Of a stretch of DNA of 34,392 nucleotides, positions 1-9,069 are shown piece by piece. Under the pieces are notes generated by a model. The model was not told the origin of the DNA. It did not search any database and was given only the letters and a program-made list of their open reading frames with translations. The translations under genes and the position numbers were made by a program. This DNA is from Bacillota bacterium. Its GTDB lineage: Bacteria > Bacillota > Clostridia > Lachnospirales > Lachnospiraceae. The stretch covers positions 1 to 34,392 of the forward strand of contig JAEYFP010000006.1 of assembly GCA_023402845.1 (NCBI GenBank), in the 5' to 3' direction. The number at the start of each line of letters is the position of its first letter. Positions within the stretch are counted from its first letter, which is position 1.

Positions 1-1
1 C

Positions 2-27
2 AAGCGGGGCTTATTAAAGTTCCGCTT
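2..27. repeat. inverted repeat at the window edge
   Basis: AAGCGG at 2-7 is matched by CCGCTT at 22-27, and CTT/AAG pair further inside. There is no T-run after it on either strand, so I do not call a terminator. The rest of 28-125 shows no gene or clear signal. Confidence 0.3.
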
Positions 28-125
28 ATGCGTATGATACCCCTATTATATCTCTCAAAAATCGGCAGCCATATGCTTTGGGCAGATTGATTCATCCTTC
101 AATTACAGTTTGCGGAAACTCAAGA

Positions 126-161
126 ATAAAAAAGAGCGATAACTGATTACGTTACCACTCT
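126..161 (-). terminator. rho-independent terminator after kdgK
   Basis: Read on the minus strand, an 11-bp stem (151-161 with 133-143, including two G-U pairs) closes a 7-nt loop and is followed by a run of T (A-run at 128-133 on the plus strand). It lies about 45 nt past the kdgK stop and would end the long transporter/rhamnosidase/dehydratase/kinase transcript. Confidence 0.75.
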
Positions 162-203
162 CTGCTTTCTCACGATATATTTTCTCACAAATGATAAATA
201 TTT

Positions 204-1229
204 CTATCTCTGCACTCTTCCGGAGCCGTCACCGCCTGACAATTTCAGCACTTCATTGATGTCCACCTGATTGAAATCACCTTCAATACTATGTTTCAGG
301 CAACTGGCAGCAACCGCAAATTCGATCATTTGCTGAGGCTCCAAATCTTCCAGACATGCATATAACAAACCGCCTCCGAAAGAATCTCCGCCGCCTACTC
401 TGTCAACAATATGCATCTTGTATTTTTTGCTGAAATAGTACTGATCATTCGTATACAACATTGCTGCCCAATTGTTATCATTTGCGGAGATGGATTCTCT
501 TAACGTAATTGCGACCTTCTCAAAATGAAATTTTTCCACAAGCTGTCTTGCAACATCTTTATAGCCTTCCTGATTTACCTTGCTTGTTGTCACATCCGTG
601 CCGGAAGCCTTTATACCGAACACATCATTTGCATCCTCTTCATTTGCTATACAAACATCAACATATTCGCAGAGCTTTCCCATAACTTCCCCTGCTTTTT
701 CTTTCGACCACAATTTATTTCTATAATTCAAGTCACAACTGATTTTAATATTCTTTTCTTTTGCAGACTTGCATGCTTTAAAACAGATTTCTGCCGCCGA
801 TTCGCTTAATGCCGGTGTAATACCGGTAAAGTGAAACCAGTCAACGCCTTCAAAGATATTGTCCCAATCAAATTCATCCGGATCTGCGGTTGCGATCGAG
901 GATCCTGCCCGATCATAGATTACTTTGGAAGGCCTCTGACTGGCACCCTTTTCAAGGTAATAAACACCCAATCTTTCTCCGCCGCGCAAAATAAATTTTG
1001 TATCTACTCCATATTTTCTTAATGCATTTATTGCACATTGTCCGATTTCATGAGACGGAACCTTTGAAATAAAGCATGCGTCCATTCCATAATTGGCCAA
1101 CGATACCGCAACATTGGCTTCTCCTCCGGCATACGTAACCTCAAATTGATCTGCCTGGACAAACCTATGATATCCTTCCGGTGCCAGCCTCATCATGATC
1201 TCACCTAATGTAACAATTCTTTTCGTCAT
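204..1229 (-). CDS. kdgK: PfkB-family 2-keto-3-deoxygluconate (KDG/KDGal) kinase
   Basis: Cytosolic sugar kinase of 341 residues, the usual length for KdgK. It should phosphorylate 2-keto-3-deoxy-gluconate or -galactonate at C6 with ATP, giving the substrate of the KDPG/KDPGal aldolase encoded at 13690-14316. The N-terminal PfkB signature is visible around residues 34-64 (GGEANVAVSLANYG), and the C-terminal signature DRVGGGDSFGGG around 276-287 supplies the anion hole and the probable catalytic Asp282. It is the last gene of the operon, 50 bp after the IlvD/Edd dehydratase and before a terminator. Classical D-galactonate pathways use the unrelated kinase DgoK, so this PfkB enzyme probably fills that role. 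The family is certain; the exact substrate epimer is inferred from context. Confidence 0.88.
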   Translation of the reverse strand: MTKRIVTLGEIMMRLAPEGYHRFVQADQFEVTYAGGEANVAVSLANYGMDACFISKVPSHEIGQCAINALRKYGVDTKFILRGGERLGVYYLEKGASQRPSKVIYDRAGSSIATADPDEFDWDNIFEGVDWFHFTGITPALSESAAEICFKACKSAKEKNIKISCDLNYRNKLWSKEKAGEVMGKLCEYVDVCIANEEDANDVFGIKASGTDVTTSKVNQEGYKDVARQLVEKFHFEKVAITLRESISANDNNWAAMLYTNDQYYFSKKYKMHIVDRVGGGDSFGGGLLYACLEDLEPQQMIEFAVAASCLKHSIEGDFNQVDINEVLKLSGGDGSGRVQR

Positions 1230-1279
1230 TTTTTCTCCTCTTTTCGTCAGAATGTCTTTCTACCAATTGTAGTAATTCC

Positions 1280-3010
1280 TTATTTCATGTAACCCCCTTT
1301 TATCGGAGATACCGCATGTTCTGCAAAGATTTTTAAAACGCCTGATTCATAACGAGGCGGCTTGGCTTTCCATTTTTCTCTTCTTTGCATCAAAATCAAT
1401 TTCATTTCTTCCGAGGTCTTATGCACACCATTAACCCCTATCATATCCAGCTTTCTATTCTCAACATCAATTAAAATCAAATCATTCTCCTCTACCAGCG
1501 CTATCGGCCCGCCCTCGGCGGCTTCCGGCGAGCAATGTCCAATGACAGGGCCTGTTGATGCCCCTGAGAATCTGCCGTCTGTGATGAGTGCAATTGTTTT
1601 TCCAAGTTCCTTATCTGATGATATCGCCTCTGATGTATAGAACATTTCCGGCATACCACTTCCTTTTGGCCCTTCATACCGGATAAATACCGCATCACCG
1701 GGTTTGATGACGTGCTTTAAAATTGCCGCAATGGCTTCCTCTTCACTATCATAGGGCCTTGCGCAGAGCGTTGCCTTCATCATTTCCTTTGGACAGGCAC
1801 TGTGCTTTATAACTGCTCCTTCAGGTGCTAAATTGCCTTTTAGTATAGCAATTGTTCCGTTTGTTCCTATCGGATTTTCAAATGTTCTGATTACATCTGT
1901 CTTTTTTAATCCGGTTTTTGACATATATTCATCGCATTTTGCGTAATAATCACTATTTTTCAGCTGCTCAAGGTTCTCGCCAAGCGTTTGACCGGTAACT
2001 GTCATTACATCCAAATGCAGCATACTCTTAATTTCTTCCATCACTCTCGGAACGCCGCCGGCATAATAGAAAAACTGTGCCGGCCATTTCCCGGTTGGTC
2101 TGATATCCAGAAGATAATGAGCATCTCTGTGCATTTTATCAAATAAATTACTATCCAAATCATATCCAAATTCATGAGCAATTGCCGGAAGATGCATTAA
2201 TGCATTTGTGGACCCTGAGATCGCGGCATGTACCAAAATTGCATTCTCGAAGGATTTCATGCCGACAATATCTCTTGCTCCGATCTGGTTTATTGCAAGT
2301 TTGACGGCTAGTTCACCGGCCTGAAGAGCAACTGTCAAAAGATCCGGACACATTGCAGGCATCAGCGCACTCCCCGGTATCATTAAGCCCATTGCCTCAG
2401 CCATAATCTGCATTGTAGATGCCGTTCCCATAAAAGAACAGGCACCGCAGGAAGGACAGGCATGCTGTTTATAGAATGTGAGTTGTTCTTCTGAAATCTC
2501 TCCTCTTTGCTGCATCGCACTGTATTTACCAATTTGCTCCAGCGTTAACAGTTCCTTTCCATAAGCATCCATTACACCGCCCGTTACCATGACAGCGGGA
2601 AGGTTGGTTCTTCCGATAGCCATTAAATGCGCAGGAACTGCCTTATCACAGCTTGAAATAAAAACACCGGCATCAAAAGTAGTCGCATTGTTATGTATCT
2701 CAATCATGTTACACAAAGTATCCCGGGATGCAAGGGAATAATTGATTCCATCATGTCCTTGTGCCATTCCGTCACAAATATCTGTCACAAAATATCTGGC
2801 ACCTTTTCCGCCGTTCTTCTCAATCCCCTGAACAGCCTCTTCCACAAACTTATTTAGATGCGCACTGCCCGGGTGGCTATCACCATAGGTACTCTCCACC
2901 AGGATCTGCGGCTTTTCTAAATCTTCCACAGACCATCCCATTCCCATTCTCAGCGGATCCATCTCCGGGGCAAGCTTTCTAATTCGCTGGCTTCTATATT
3001 CCACGATCAT
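1280..3010 (-). CDS. IlvD/Edd-family sugar-acid dehydratase
   Basis: A 576-residue Fe-S dehydratase of the IlvD/Edd family, which removes water from 2,3-dihydroxy acids or aldonates to give 2-keto-3-deoxy acids. Family landmarks are CDGMAQGHDGINYSL (79-93), SSCDK with Cys121, CPSCGACSFMGT (185-196) with Cys191, and TDGRFSGASTGPVIGHCSPEA near residue 480, where the second serine is the proposed catalytic base. The usual first cluster cysteine (TPCNxHL in IlvD) is replaced by HPGSAHL at about 47-53; Cys79 could substitute. The start overlaps the rhamnosidase stop in ATGA, so translation is coupled. Context (KDG kinase, DgoD, aldolase, sugar transporter) argues for an aldonate substrate and not for branched-chain amino acid synthesis. 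The substrate is unknown. Confidence 0.82.
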   Translation of the reverse strand: MIVEYRSQRIRKLAPEMDPLRMGMGWSVEDLEKPQILVESTYGDSHPGSAHLNKFVEEAVQGIEKNGGKGARYFVTDICDGMAQGHDGINYSLASRDTLCNMIEIHNNATTFDAGVFISSCDKAVPAHLMAIGRTNLPAVMVTGGVMDAYGKELLTLEQIGKYSAMQQRGEISEEQLTFYKQHACPSCGACSFMGTASTMQIMAEAMGLMIPGSALMPAMCPDLLTVALQAGELAVKLAINQIGARDIVGMKSFENAILVHAAISGSTNALMHLPAIAHEFGYDLDSNLFDKMHRDAHYLLDIRPTGKWPAQFFYYAGGVPRVMEEIKSMLHLDVMTVTGQTLGENLEQLKNSDYYAKCDEYMSKTGLKKTDVIRTFENPIGTNGTIAILKGNLAPEGAVIKHSACPKEMMKATLCARPYDSEEEAIAAILKHVIKPGDAVFIRYEGPKGSGMPEMFYTSEAISSDKELGKTIALITDGRFSGASTGPVIGHCSPEAAEGGPIALVEENDLILIDVENRKLDMIGVNGVHKTSEEMKLILMQRREKWKAKPPRYESGVLKIFAEHAVSPIKGGYMK

Positions 3011-5832
3011 TCCTCCTTTGGAATTTTACTTATATGTTCAGCGACCTCTGACAGCACTTCTTGTCCCATACCTAATCTTGTCCCTATTCCGAGAAGAAAT
3101 GGCAGTTCTGCGATTTCAGGCAGTGTCATTACTTGAATATCGCCATTCTCTGTATTCTTTAGCATTGGAATTCGACTATACAAGTAGTCTTTTATTTCCG
3201 GATTCAGAATCAGCTGCACAACACTATCTTCCATTGAATAATAGGGACGAAAATCTTTTTTCATCTGATATTGTATAGAATAAGATCCTGCATTCATACA
3301 TAATACTTCCTCATTCCGATAATCTCGTGTCTGTTTATTCACTATAATCGTCTCGTTTTCAACATGCGGAAGAACTACATGGGCTTTGGCATCAAACGGA
3401 ATCTCCAACATTATCTCTAAATTATTACCTGCAATTTTCCATTCCATATGATAAGTACCTGCGGATGTTTGCATATTACATTTGATATATTTGATCTTGT
3501 AATCTACTCTTGGGTGTATTTTTACTATCTTGTAACCCATGCCATCAGGTTCCGGTTTGATTCCTGCCATATATTCATACATCCATCCTATTACGGAACC
3601 ATATGCATAATGATTTAACGAATTCATGCCGGTACTGCTCATACTGCCGTCCGGTAAAATAGAATTCCATCTCTCCCACATAGTGGTAGCCCCCATCGTA
3701 ATGGGATACAGCCATCCGGGAACTTCTTTGTTGTGCAAAATTTTGAATGCGATATCATCTCTGCCGATTTCAGAAAGAACAGGCAAAAAGTATGGTGTTC
3801 CCACAAACCCTGTCTGTAATTTATAATTATCCTTTCTCAGGCGTAAAAGCAACTGTTGTACAAGCACTTCTTTCTTATCTTCTTCAAACAACCCCATATA
3901 CAGCGCGACAATATAGGCGGTTTGTGTATCTAATCTTAATTTTCCGCTTGGTGTGAAATATTCCTCACACACTGCCTTCTTGATACTGTCAGCCTTGGCT
4001 GCAAATACTTTTGCATCCTCTGTTTTGCCCAGTACCGCTGCTGTATCCGCAAGGATTTTGGTAGAATAATAAAAATAAGCCGAAGATATAAAAAATACTT
4101 CTGTTCCTCCGGTAGGCATGTAGTAGTATCCGCCATCAAGTGCCAGCCAATCCCCATAATGAAAACCATTACACCACAGATTGGGATTTGTACCATGCTT
4201 TTGATTCTCCTCATCAATATAGCCAATCCATTCTTTCATACTTTCGTATTGGCTGCTCAAAATAGAGGAATCTCCATAGTATTTGTACAGGTTCCACGGA
4301 ATAATCGTTGCCGCATCTCCCCATGCTGCTGAAGTTCTTTCATTACGTCCTACAGATGGCACTATCTGCGGCACCAGACCATTTGTATCCTTTTGTTCCA
4401 AACTAATATCATGCAAATATTTTGCGAAAAATGCATAACAGTCCATATTCATATCTGCAGCTGCCGAAAAAATCTGTGCATCTCCGGTCCAGCCCATTTT
4501 TTCATCTCTTTGCGGGCAATCAGATGGAATATCCAAAAAGTTCCCTTTCTGACTCCATAATGCATTTTGATATAATTGATTGATCATCGGTTCGCCTGTT
4601 TGAATGATTCCGATACGATCAAGGTTTGAGTAAACCACCTCTCCCCAGAAATCGTCTATTGAGACATCTTCGACTCCCGTAATGCGCACATACCGGAAAC
4701 CAAAAAAAGTAAAGGAGGGCCGTATTACCTTTTCTGTTCCATCTGACAGATATTCAAAACGTGCTTTAGCCGTTCTGTAGTTCTCTCTATAAAAACAATT
4801 ATTTTGAAGTACTTCCCCATATTCCAGTATGATCTTATTTCCTTTCGGCAATCGATTGCAAAATGCAATCCATCCGACCATGTTCTGCCCCATATCCAGC
4901 ACAATTTCATTTTTAGCAGTTCTGATCACTTTTTCCGGTTTTTTATGTTCTTTTACTACAATTGGCAAGCCAAGTCTTTCTTTGATTACCGAACTATCAA
5001 AATCACTTTCTTTTACCGCATATTCCCCGGAAACATCTAACGTATCATCAACTACCTCTCCATCATAAATATCGCTTTCAATTACCTTGTTGAAAGACAC
5101 CTTCCAGCTTGTATCCGTAGAAATAATTTGTTCCGTTCCATCTTCCGATTCAATATGTATATCCGCAATTAATTCAAATTTCTTATTCTCTCGATAGTGC
5201 TCATTTTGACGATATCCATACTTTCCTTTATACCAGCCGTCTGCCATAGAAATTTCGACATTATTTTCTCCGACGGCTAAAAAATCTGTAATATCATAGG
5301 TTTGATATTGCACATAGTGCTGATAAACAGTCAAACCGGGAGTCAATTTTTCCCGTGTAATTTCCATTCCATTCAATAAAACATGATACAGACCCAAACC
5401 ACAGATATACATCCGGCTCGATTGTGCATGATGGTTTAATTCAAAGGTCTTTTTGAAAACCGGAGCCTGATTTTCCGAAAGATCCGGCGTGATACACTTT
5501 CCTTGAAAGCCTTCCTCCATCAAACCGCTCTCAAACCATTCCGCTTCGCTTTCTGCAATTTGATTTTGCTCATTCCAAACGTAGACCTTCCAATAATACC
5601 GTGTTCTCGGTTGAACAGTAATGTCAATTTTTGTTCCCAGTCCCGATACTTTCTGACTTTTTCCTGTATCAAATATTATTTGTGAAAAATACATATCTTT
5701 CGAAACTACAATTCTTGCCATTTTCTGTTCTTTTGAATCTTTATCTTCGACAATGTAAGATGCCATTATCGTATCCAGGCAATATCCCATGGGTCTTTCT
5801 ATATGATTAATTCTCAAATGTTTGATTTTCAT
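3007..5832 (-). CDS. intracellular GH78 alpha-L-rhamnosidase
   Basis: A 941-residue glycoside hydrolase of family GH78 that releases terminal alpha-L-rhamnose from glycosides by inversion. The order is typical: N-terminal Fn3-like and lectin-like beta domains (about 1-400, with GLGLYHVLLNG and MADGWYKGKYG), an (alpha/alpha)6 catalytic barrel, then a beta-sandwich C domain. The acid motif DCPQRDEKMGWTGD occupies 438-451 (Glu444 probable proton donor), and MWERWN around 718-723 supplies the general base (Glu720). There is no signal peptide, so the enzyme acts on imported sugar. About 75 residues after the usual end (from roughly 865) form an extra tail I cannot assign. It sits 7 bp from the permease gene and overlaps the dehydratase. 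No rhamnose isomerase, kinase or aldolase gene is present here. Confidence 0.9.
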   Translation of the reverse strand: MKIKHLRINHIERPMGYCLDTIMASYIVEDKDSKEQKMARIVVSKDMYFSQIIFDTGKSQKVSGLGTKIDITVQPRTRYYWKVYVWNEQNQIAESEAEWFESGLMEEGFQGKCITPDLSENQAPVFKKTFELNHHAQSSRMYICGLGLYHVLLNGMEITREKLTPGLTVYQHYVQYQTYDITDFLAVGENNVEISMADGWYKGKYGYRQNEHYRENKKFELIADIHIESEDGTEQIISTDTSWKVSFNKVIESDIYDGEVVDDTLDVSGEYAVKESDFDSSVIKERLGLPIVVKEHKKPEKVIRTAKNEIVLDMGQNMVGWIAFCNRLPKGNKIILEYGEVLQNNCFYRENYRTAKARFEYLSDGTEKVIRPSFTFFGFRYVRITGVEDVSIDDFWGEVVYSNLDRIGIIQTGEPMINQLYQNALWSQKGNFLDIPSDCPQRDEKMGWTGDAQIFSAAADMNMDCYAFFAKYLHDISLEQKDTNGLVPQIVPSVGRNERTSAAWGDAATIIPWNLYKYYGDSSILSSQYESMKEWIGYIDEENQKHGTNPNLWCNGFHYGDWLALDGGYYYMPTGGTEVFFISSAYFYYSTKILADTAAVLGKTEDAKVFAAKADSIKKAVCEEYFTPSGKLRLDTQTAYIVALYMGLFEEDKKEVLVQQLLLRLRKDNYKLQTGFVGTPYFLPVLSEIGRDDIAFKILHNKEVPGWLYPITMGATTMWERWNSILPDGSMSSTGMNSLNHYAYGSVIGWMYEYMAGIKPEPDGMGYKIVKIHPRVDYKIKYIKCNMQTSAGTYHMEWKIAGNNLEIMLEIPFDAKAHVVLPHVENETIIVNKQTRDYRNEEVLCMNAGSYSIQYQMKKDFRPYYSMEDSVVQLILNPEIKDYLYSRIPMLKNTENGDIQVMTLPEIAELPFLLGIGTRLGMGQEVLSEVAEHISKIPKEE

Positions 5833-5839
5833 AGCAACA

Positions 5840-6709
5840 CTAACCTTTCACTCCGCCCGCTGTTAAGGAGGAAACAAAATATTTTTGCAGAAATAAAAAT
5901 ACCAGATATAACGGAATAACAATCATGCAGATTGCCGCACACATCAGCGGCCAATTCGTACCAAATTCACCCTTAAAGTTCATTAAACCTACTGTAAGCG
6001 GCAGTCCCTTCGTGGTTGTTATTGTTACAGTTTTTGCCCACATAAGTTCGCCCCAGATAAATGTAAAATTCATAACGATACATGTTGCAAGCGCTCCCTT
6101 CATTAATGGAAGTACTATTTTAAACATGGTCGAGATCTCTCCGGAGCCGTCAATTCTTGCTGCTTCTAACAACTCTTTAGGCACGGTATCAAAAAAATTC
6201 TTAAGGATAACCGTCGTTCCCGGAATGGACCATCCAACATATGCCAGTATAATTGGAATATACATCATCTTTAAGAATCCCAGCTTCGACATCATCATAT
6301 AAAGAGGGATAATGATTGTTTCCGTAGGAAGCAGCTGAATTGCAAAACACAGCAAAACAATTAATTCCGGATGGGGAATTTTCAGTCTTGCCAATGCATA
6401 TGCGGCCATAATTGAAATTGTTTCAATTAAAATGAGTGAAACAACCGCAATCATGATACTGTTAATAAAGTATTCTCCAATGTGACCTTCCGAAAATGCT
6501 TTCACATAATTTGTGATTCCGAGTTTCTCCGGGAGCGCCCAGATACTTACATAAAATTCCTGTATTGTTTTAAAGGAAGTCTGTAGTGAAAAAAGAATAG
6601 GATAAATCCATACCGCCACCATTAGTATCAATATTATCCGGGTAATCACCTTAAAACCCGTTATATCTTTTTTACCCGCAATATGTGAGGCTCTGATTCT
6701 AGTATTCAT
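5840..6709 (-). CDS. carbohydrate ABC transporter permease (MalG/LacG type)
   Basis: A 289-residue inner-membrane permease of the CUT1 family with six predicted helices. The first spans about residues 20-45 and the last ends near KYFVSSLTAGGVKG, the typical MalG-type C terminus. The EAA loop that docks the ATPase reads EAARIDGSGEISTMFKIVLPL at about 182-202. Its start lies 11 bp inside the end of the partner permease gene, so the two are translationally coupled. With the second permease and the lipoprotein it forms the import channel for the glycoside handled by the downstream GH78 enzyme. No transport ATPase gene is in the operon. Confidence 0.9.
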   Translation of the reverse strand: MNTRIRASHIAGKKDITGFKVITRIILILMVAVWIYPILFSLQTSFKTIQEFYVSIWALPEKLGITNYVKAFSEGHIGEYFINSIMIAVVSLILIETISIMAAYALARLKIPHPELIVLLCFAIQLLPTETIIIPLYMMMSKLGFLKMMYIPIILAYVGWSIPGTTVILKNFFDTVPKELLEAARIDGSGEISTMFKIVLPLMKGALATCIVMNFTFIWGELMWAKTVTITTTKGLPLTVGLMNFKGEFGTNWPLMCAAICMIVIPLYLVFLFLQKYFVSSLTAGGVKG

Positions 6710-7628
6710 ATTTTTCTCCTCCCAGACTTCTGCGTAAAATGACTAAAATGCAAACTACAAGCGCCGCATACACAATACTTACGGATGCTGCATATCCATA
6801 CTTATTAAACATGAATGCCTGTTCAACAATACGAAGCGGTGCGGTTTTCGATATGTCACCGGGACCGCCTCCCGTCATGGAATAAACAATATCATACGTT
6901 TTGAAAGCACTCATAACACACATGGAGAGCGCCAGCTGAATTGTCGATTTTACAAGCGGAAGTATAATATATCTTGTTTCTTGTGAATATGTGGCTCCAT
7001 CAAGTTTAGAGGACTCAAACAGGTCGACCGGTAATCCTATAATCCCTGTAAAGACAAGCATCATGACAGTTCCGCTGCTTCTCCATCCTTGTACGAGACC
7101 AATCACGATCAGAACTAATCCCTTTTGTGCCAGCCATGCTCTTTCCAGATCCTCCAATCCAATTGCACCTAAAATATTATTGAGTAATCCCTCATCGGTC
7201 GCCAGAACAAAGGTAAATAGCAAGCCCACAACCGAAAGCGGCAGCATTGCAGGTGAATAGAATACAAATCTGAAAAAAGCGCCCTCAAATTTTGAAACCT
7301 TATAGATCAATAAGGCCAGCATGATTCCCAGAAGCATCGCTGTAAATGTTGCAACCAATGCTATTACAAGTGAATAACCAATTGTTTTGGTCGTTGCCTT
7401 TTCTCCGAATAACTGGATATAATTGCTCAATCCCGCAAAGCTTATTGAGGACACGCCATCCCACTTACAGAAGCTAAGCACCATATTCCAGACAACCGGT
7501 ATTATCGTTGCAAAAACGACCATCACAAGTGCCGGTAAACTAAATAGATATCCTATCGTACGAAGCTTACGAGTGTTCTCATATGCCCGGCTTGCTCCTT
7601 CCGTCTTGTTTCTGTTTTTTTTAGACAC
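6699..7628 (-). CDS. carbohydrate ABC transporter permease (MalF/LacF type)
   Basis: A 309-residue membrane permease with six predicted helices, first at about residues 26-48. The coupling loop is ESSKLDGATYSQETRYIILP (about 207-226), a variant EAA motif ending in the expected ILP. The start is GTG, preceded by AAAGGCGG on the minus strand at suitable distance. It lies 92 bp after the binding-protein gene, and the intervening DNA holds a strong stem-loop (7662-7704). It pairs with the MalG-type permease next to it. The imported sugar cannot be read from sequence, but the rhamnosidase downstream suggests a rhamnosylated oligosaccharide or aldonate glycoside. Confidence 0.9.
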   Translation of the reverse strand: MSKKNRNKTEGASRAYENTRKLRTIGYLFSLPALVMVVFATIIPVVWNMVLSFCKWDGVSSISFAGLSNYIQLFGEKATTKTIGYSLVIALVATFTAMLLGIMLALLIYKVSKFEGAFFRFVFYSPAMLPLSVVGLLFTFVLATDEGLLNNILGAIGLEDLERAWLAQKGLVLIVIGLVQGWRSSGTVMMLVFTGIIGLPVDLFESSKLDGATYSQETRYIILPLVKSTIQLALSMCVMSAFKTYDIVYSMTGGGPGDISKTAPLRIVEQAFMFNKYGYAASVSIVYAALVVCILVILRRSLGGEKYEY

Positions 7629-7661
7629 AGTTTATATACCGCCTTTCCTCATCTTGAACAA

Positions 7662-7704
7662 AGGATGGCCCCAAAACATTTCATACATGTTTTGGGGCCA
7701 TCCT
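7662..7704 (-). repeat. 18-bp perfect stem-loop between binding-protein and permease genes
   Basis: AGGATGGCCCCAAAACAT (7662-7679) is an exact inverted copy of 7687-7704, with a 7-nt loop. No proper T-run follows on the minus strand (TTGTTC only). It therefore looks like an mRNA 3'-end stabiliser or partial terminator that keeps binding-protein mRNA in excess over permease mRNA, as described between malE and malF-type genes. Confidence 0.75.
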
Positions 7705-7719
7705 GCTAATCAAAATCCA

Positions 7720-9027
7720 TTATTCCCCTTTAGCATTCACTCTTAAAGTTTCGAGCTCCTCTAATGCCGACGCACCATTGTAGATATAATTAGCGGGCAT
7801 AGAATTCTGCAAATAATCTGAAAGCTCCGGATCAATATTTATAATCTCTGTCGGATAGATCTGGTCCGAACATCTTGAAATAGATTCCATGAATACCGTA
7901 TCAATATCGGCGCTTTCCGAGACTTTCATTGTGGGAACCTGTCCACCCTCTGCTCTGAAAGTTGCAACCTCTTCACTTGTCAAATACTTCATGGCTTCAA
8001 CTGCGCCTTCCACATTTTTTGAGGATGTCGGAATGAAATATCCGTCACAGCCGCCCAATAATGGATTAGTCGGATTAGAACCCATTGCCGGATAATCACA
8101 AACCATATAATCTGTAATTCCGGTATTATCAATCGTCGTCTTAACTGTTGTTGTCGGACAAAGTAAAAATCCTACTTTATGAGCCGTTACAGCTCCGTAT
8201 GTCTGATCCTGCGTTACGGCAAGAGCTCCGTCACCAGGATAAAATAAACCTTCATCAAAAGCAGCTTTAACCTGATCGCATGCCGCTACAATTTTAGGAT
8301 CTGTAAATGATACATCACCATTATTCCACACATCCAGCTCTGCGTCTGTGCTCCAGGCCTGCATCATTGCATTTCTGGATAACCAGCATGCATAATCTTC
8401 CTGAATACATGCTCCATATGCATCTGAGTTGCTTTCGATTCTTCTGCAGATATCCAAAAACTCATCCCATGTCATCTGCTCTTTGATTTCACTGTCATCA
8501 ATCCCTGCCGCTCTTGTAACTTCCAGATCAACCAGCATTGCCGGATATACCGTTTTATATGCTACATTGTATAATTTTGCATCATAGGTACCAATATCCA
8601 GAACGCCGTCATTGAAAGTAGACGCCCATGTATCATCCATATATTCAGTCAGGTCTGTAGCCAAGCCAACCGATGTAAAGCTATTCATCTGATTAGGCCA
8701 ATACTGAACAAGATCTATCTGTTCATTTGCTGCAGCTGCCGTTTTTACGGTCTGCTCTACGGATGCCGAATCCCATGTTTTTGTGATAATATTATATTTA
8801 TCACCCAGTTTATCAATTAACATTTGCTCTACAGCATTATTCACATCACCCGGATTAGTAATCATGACAACTAAATCCTGTTTTTCATCAGATGAACTGC
8901 TATTTGCTGCTTCATCGCTTACCTGTGTTTCTCCTGCTGATGCTGTTTCCGTGCTTTCGCTTCCGCACGCACCCAGTGACAAAGCCATTGCACCAACCAA
9001 CAACAGCGACAATAATTTCTTTTTCAT
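7720..9027 (-). CDS. ABC transporter solute-binding lipoprotein (family 1, carbohydrate)
   Basis: A 435-residue extracellular binding protein anchored by lipid. The N terminus is a type II signal peptide ending in the lipobox LGAC, so Cys21 is the lipidation site. A Ser/Thr/Glu-rich linker (about 22-48) precedes a typical family-1 solute-binding fold, with features such as WDEFLDICRRIE and EEVATFRAEGGQVPT late in the protein. It is the first gene of the import operon, with GGGAGG upstream. It should capture the oligosaccharide delivered to the two permeases. Specificity is not readable; aromatic residues such as the WP and WST segments fit sugar stacking. Confidence 0.9.
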   Translation of the reverse strand: MKKKLLSLLLVGAMALSLGACGSESTETASAGETQVSDEAANSSSSDEKQDLVVMITNPGDVNNAVEQMLIDKLGDKYNIITKTWDSASVEQTVKTAAAANEQIDLVQYWPNQMNSFTSVGLATDLTEYMDDTWASTFNDGVLDIGTYDAKLYNVAYKTVYPAMLVDLEVTRAAGIDDSEIKEQMTWDEFLDICRRIESNSDAYGACIQEDYACWLSRNAMMQAWSTDAELDVWNNGDVSFTDPKIVAACDQVKAAFDEGLFYPGDGALAVTQDQTYGAVTAHKVGFLLCPTTTVKTTIDNTGITDYMVCDYPAMGSNPTNPLLGGCDGYFIPTSSKNVEGAVEAMKYLTSEEVATFRAEGGQVPTMKVSESADIDTVFMESISRCSDQIYPTEIINIDPELSDYLQNSMPANYIYNGASALEELETLRVNAKGE

Positions 9028-9069
9028 ACATAACCTCCCTATTTTTGTTTGTTCCCTTTCGGTAAATTA

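Noticed and set aside
2..27. Terminator at the left edge
   Set aside because: Inverted repeat without a T-run on either strand; the transcript end is better explained by the hairpin at 133-161.
1280..3010. Dihydroxy-acid dehydratase of branched-chain amino acid synthesis (IlvD proper)
   Set aside because: First cluster cysteine region differs from IlvD, and the operon is sugar catabolic with no ilv or leu genes.
7662..7704. Full rho-independent terminator between binding protein and permeases
   Set aside because: No U-tract follows on the coding strand, and permease genes continue in the same direction with no other promoter seen.
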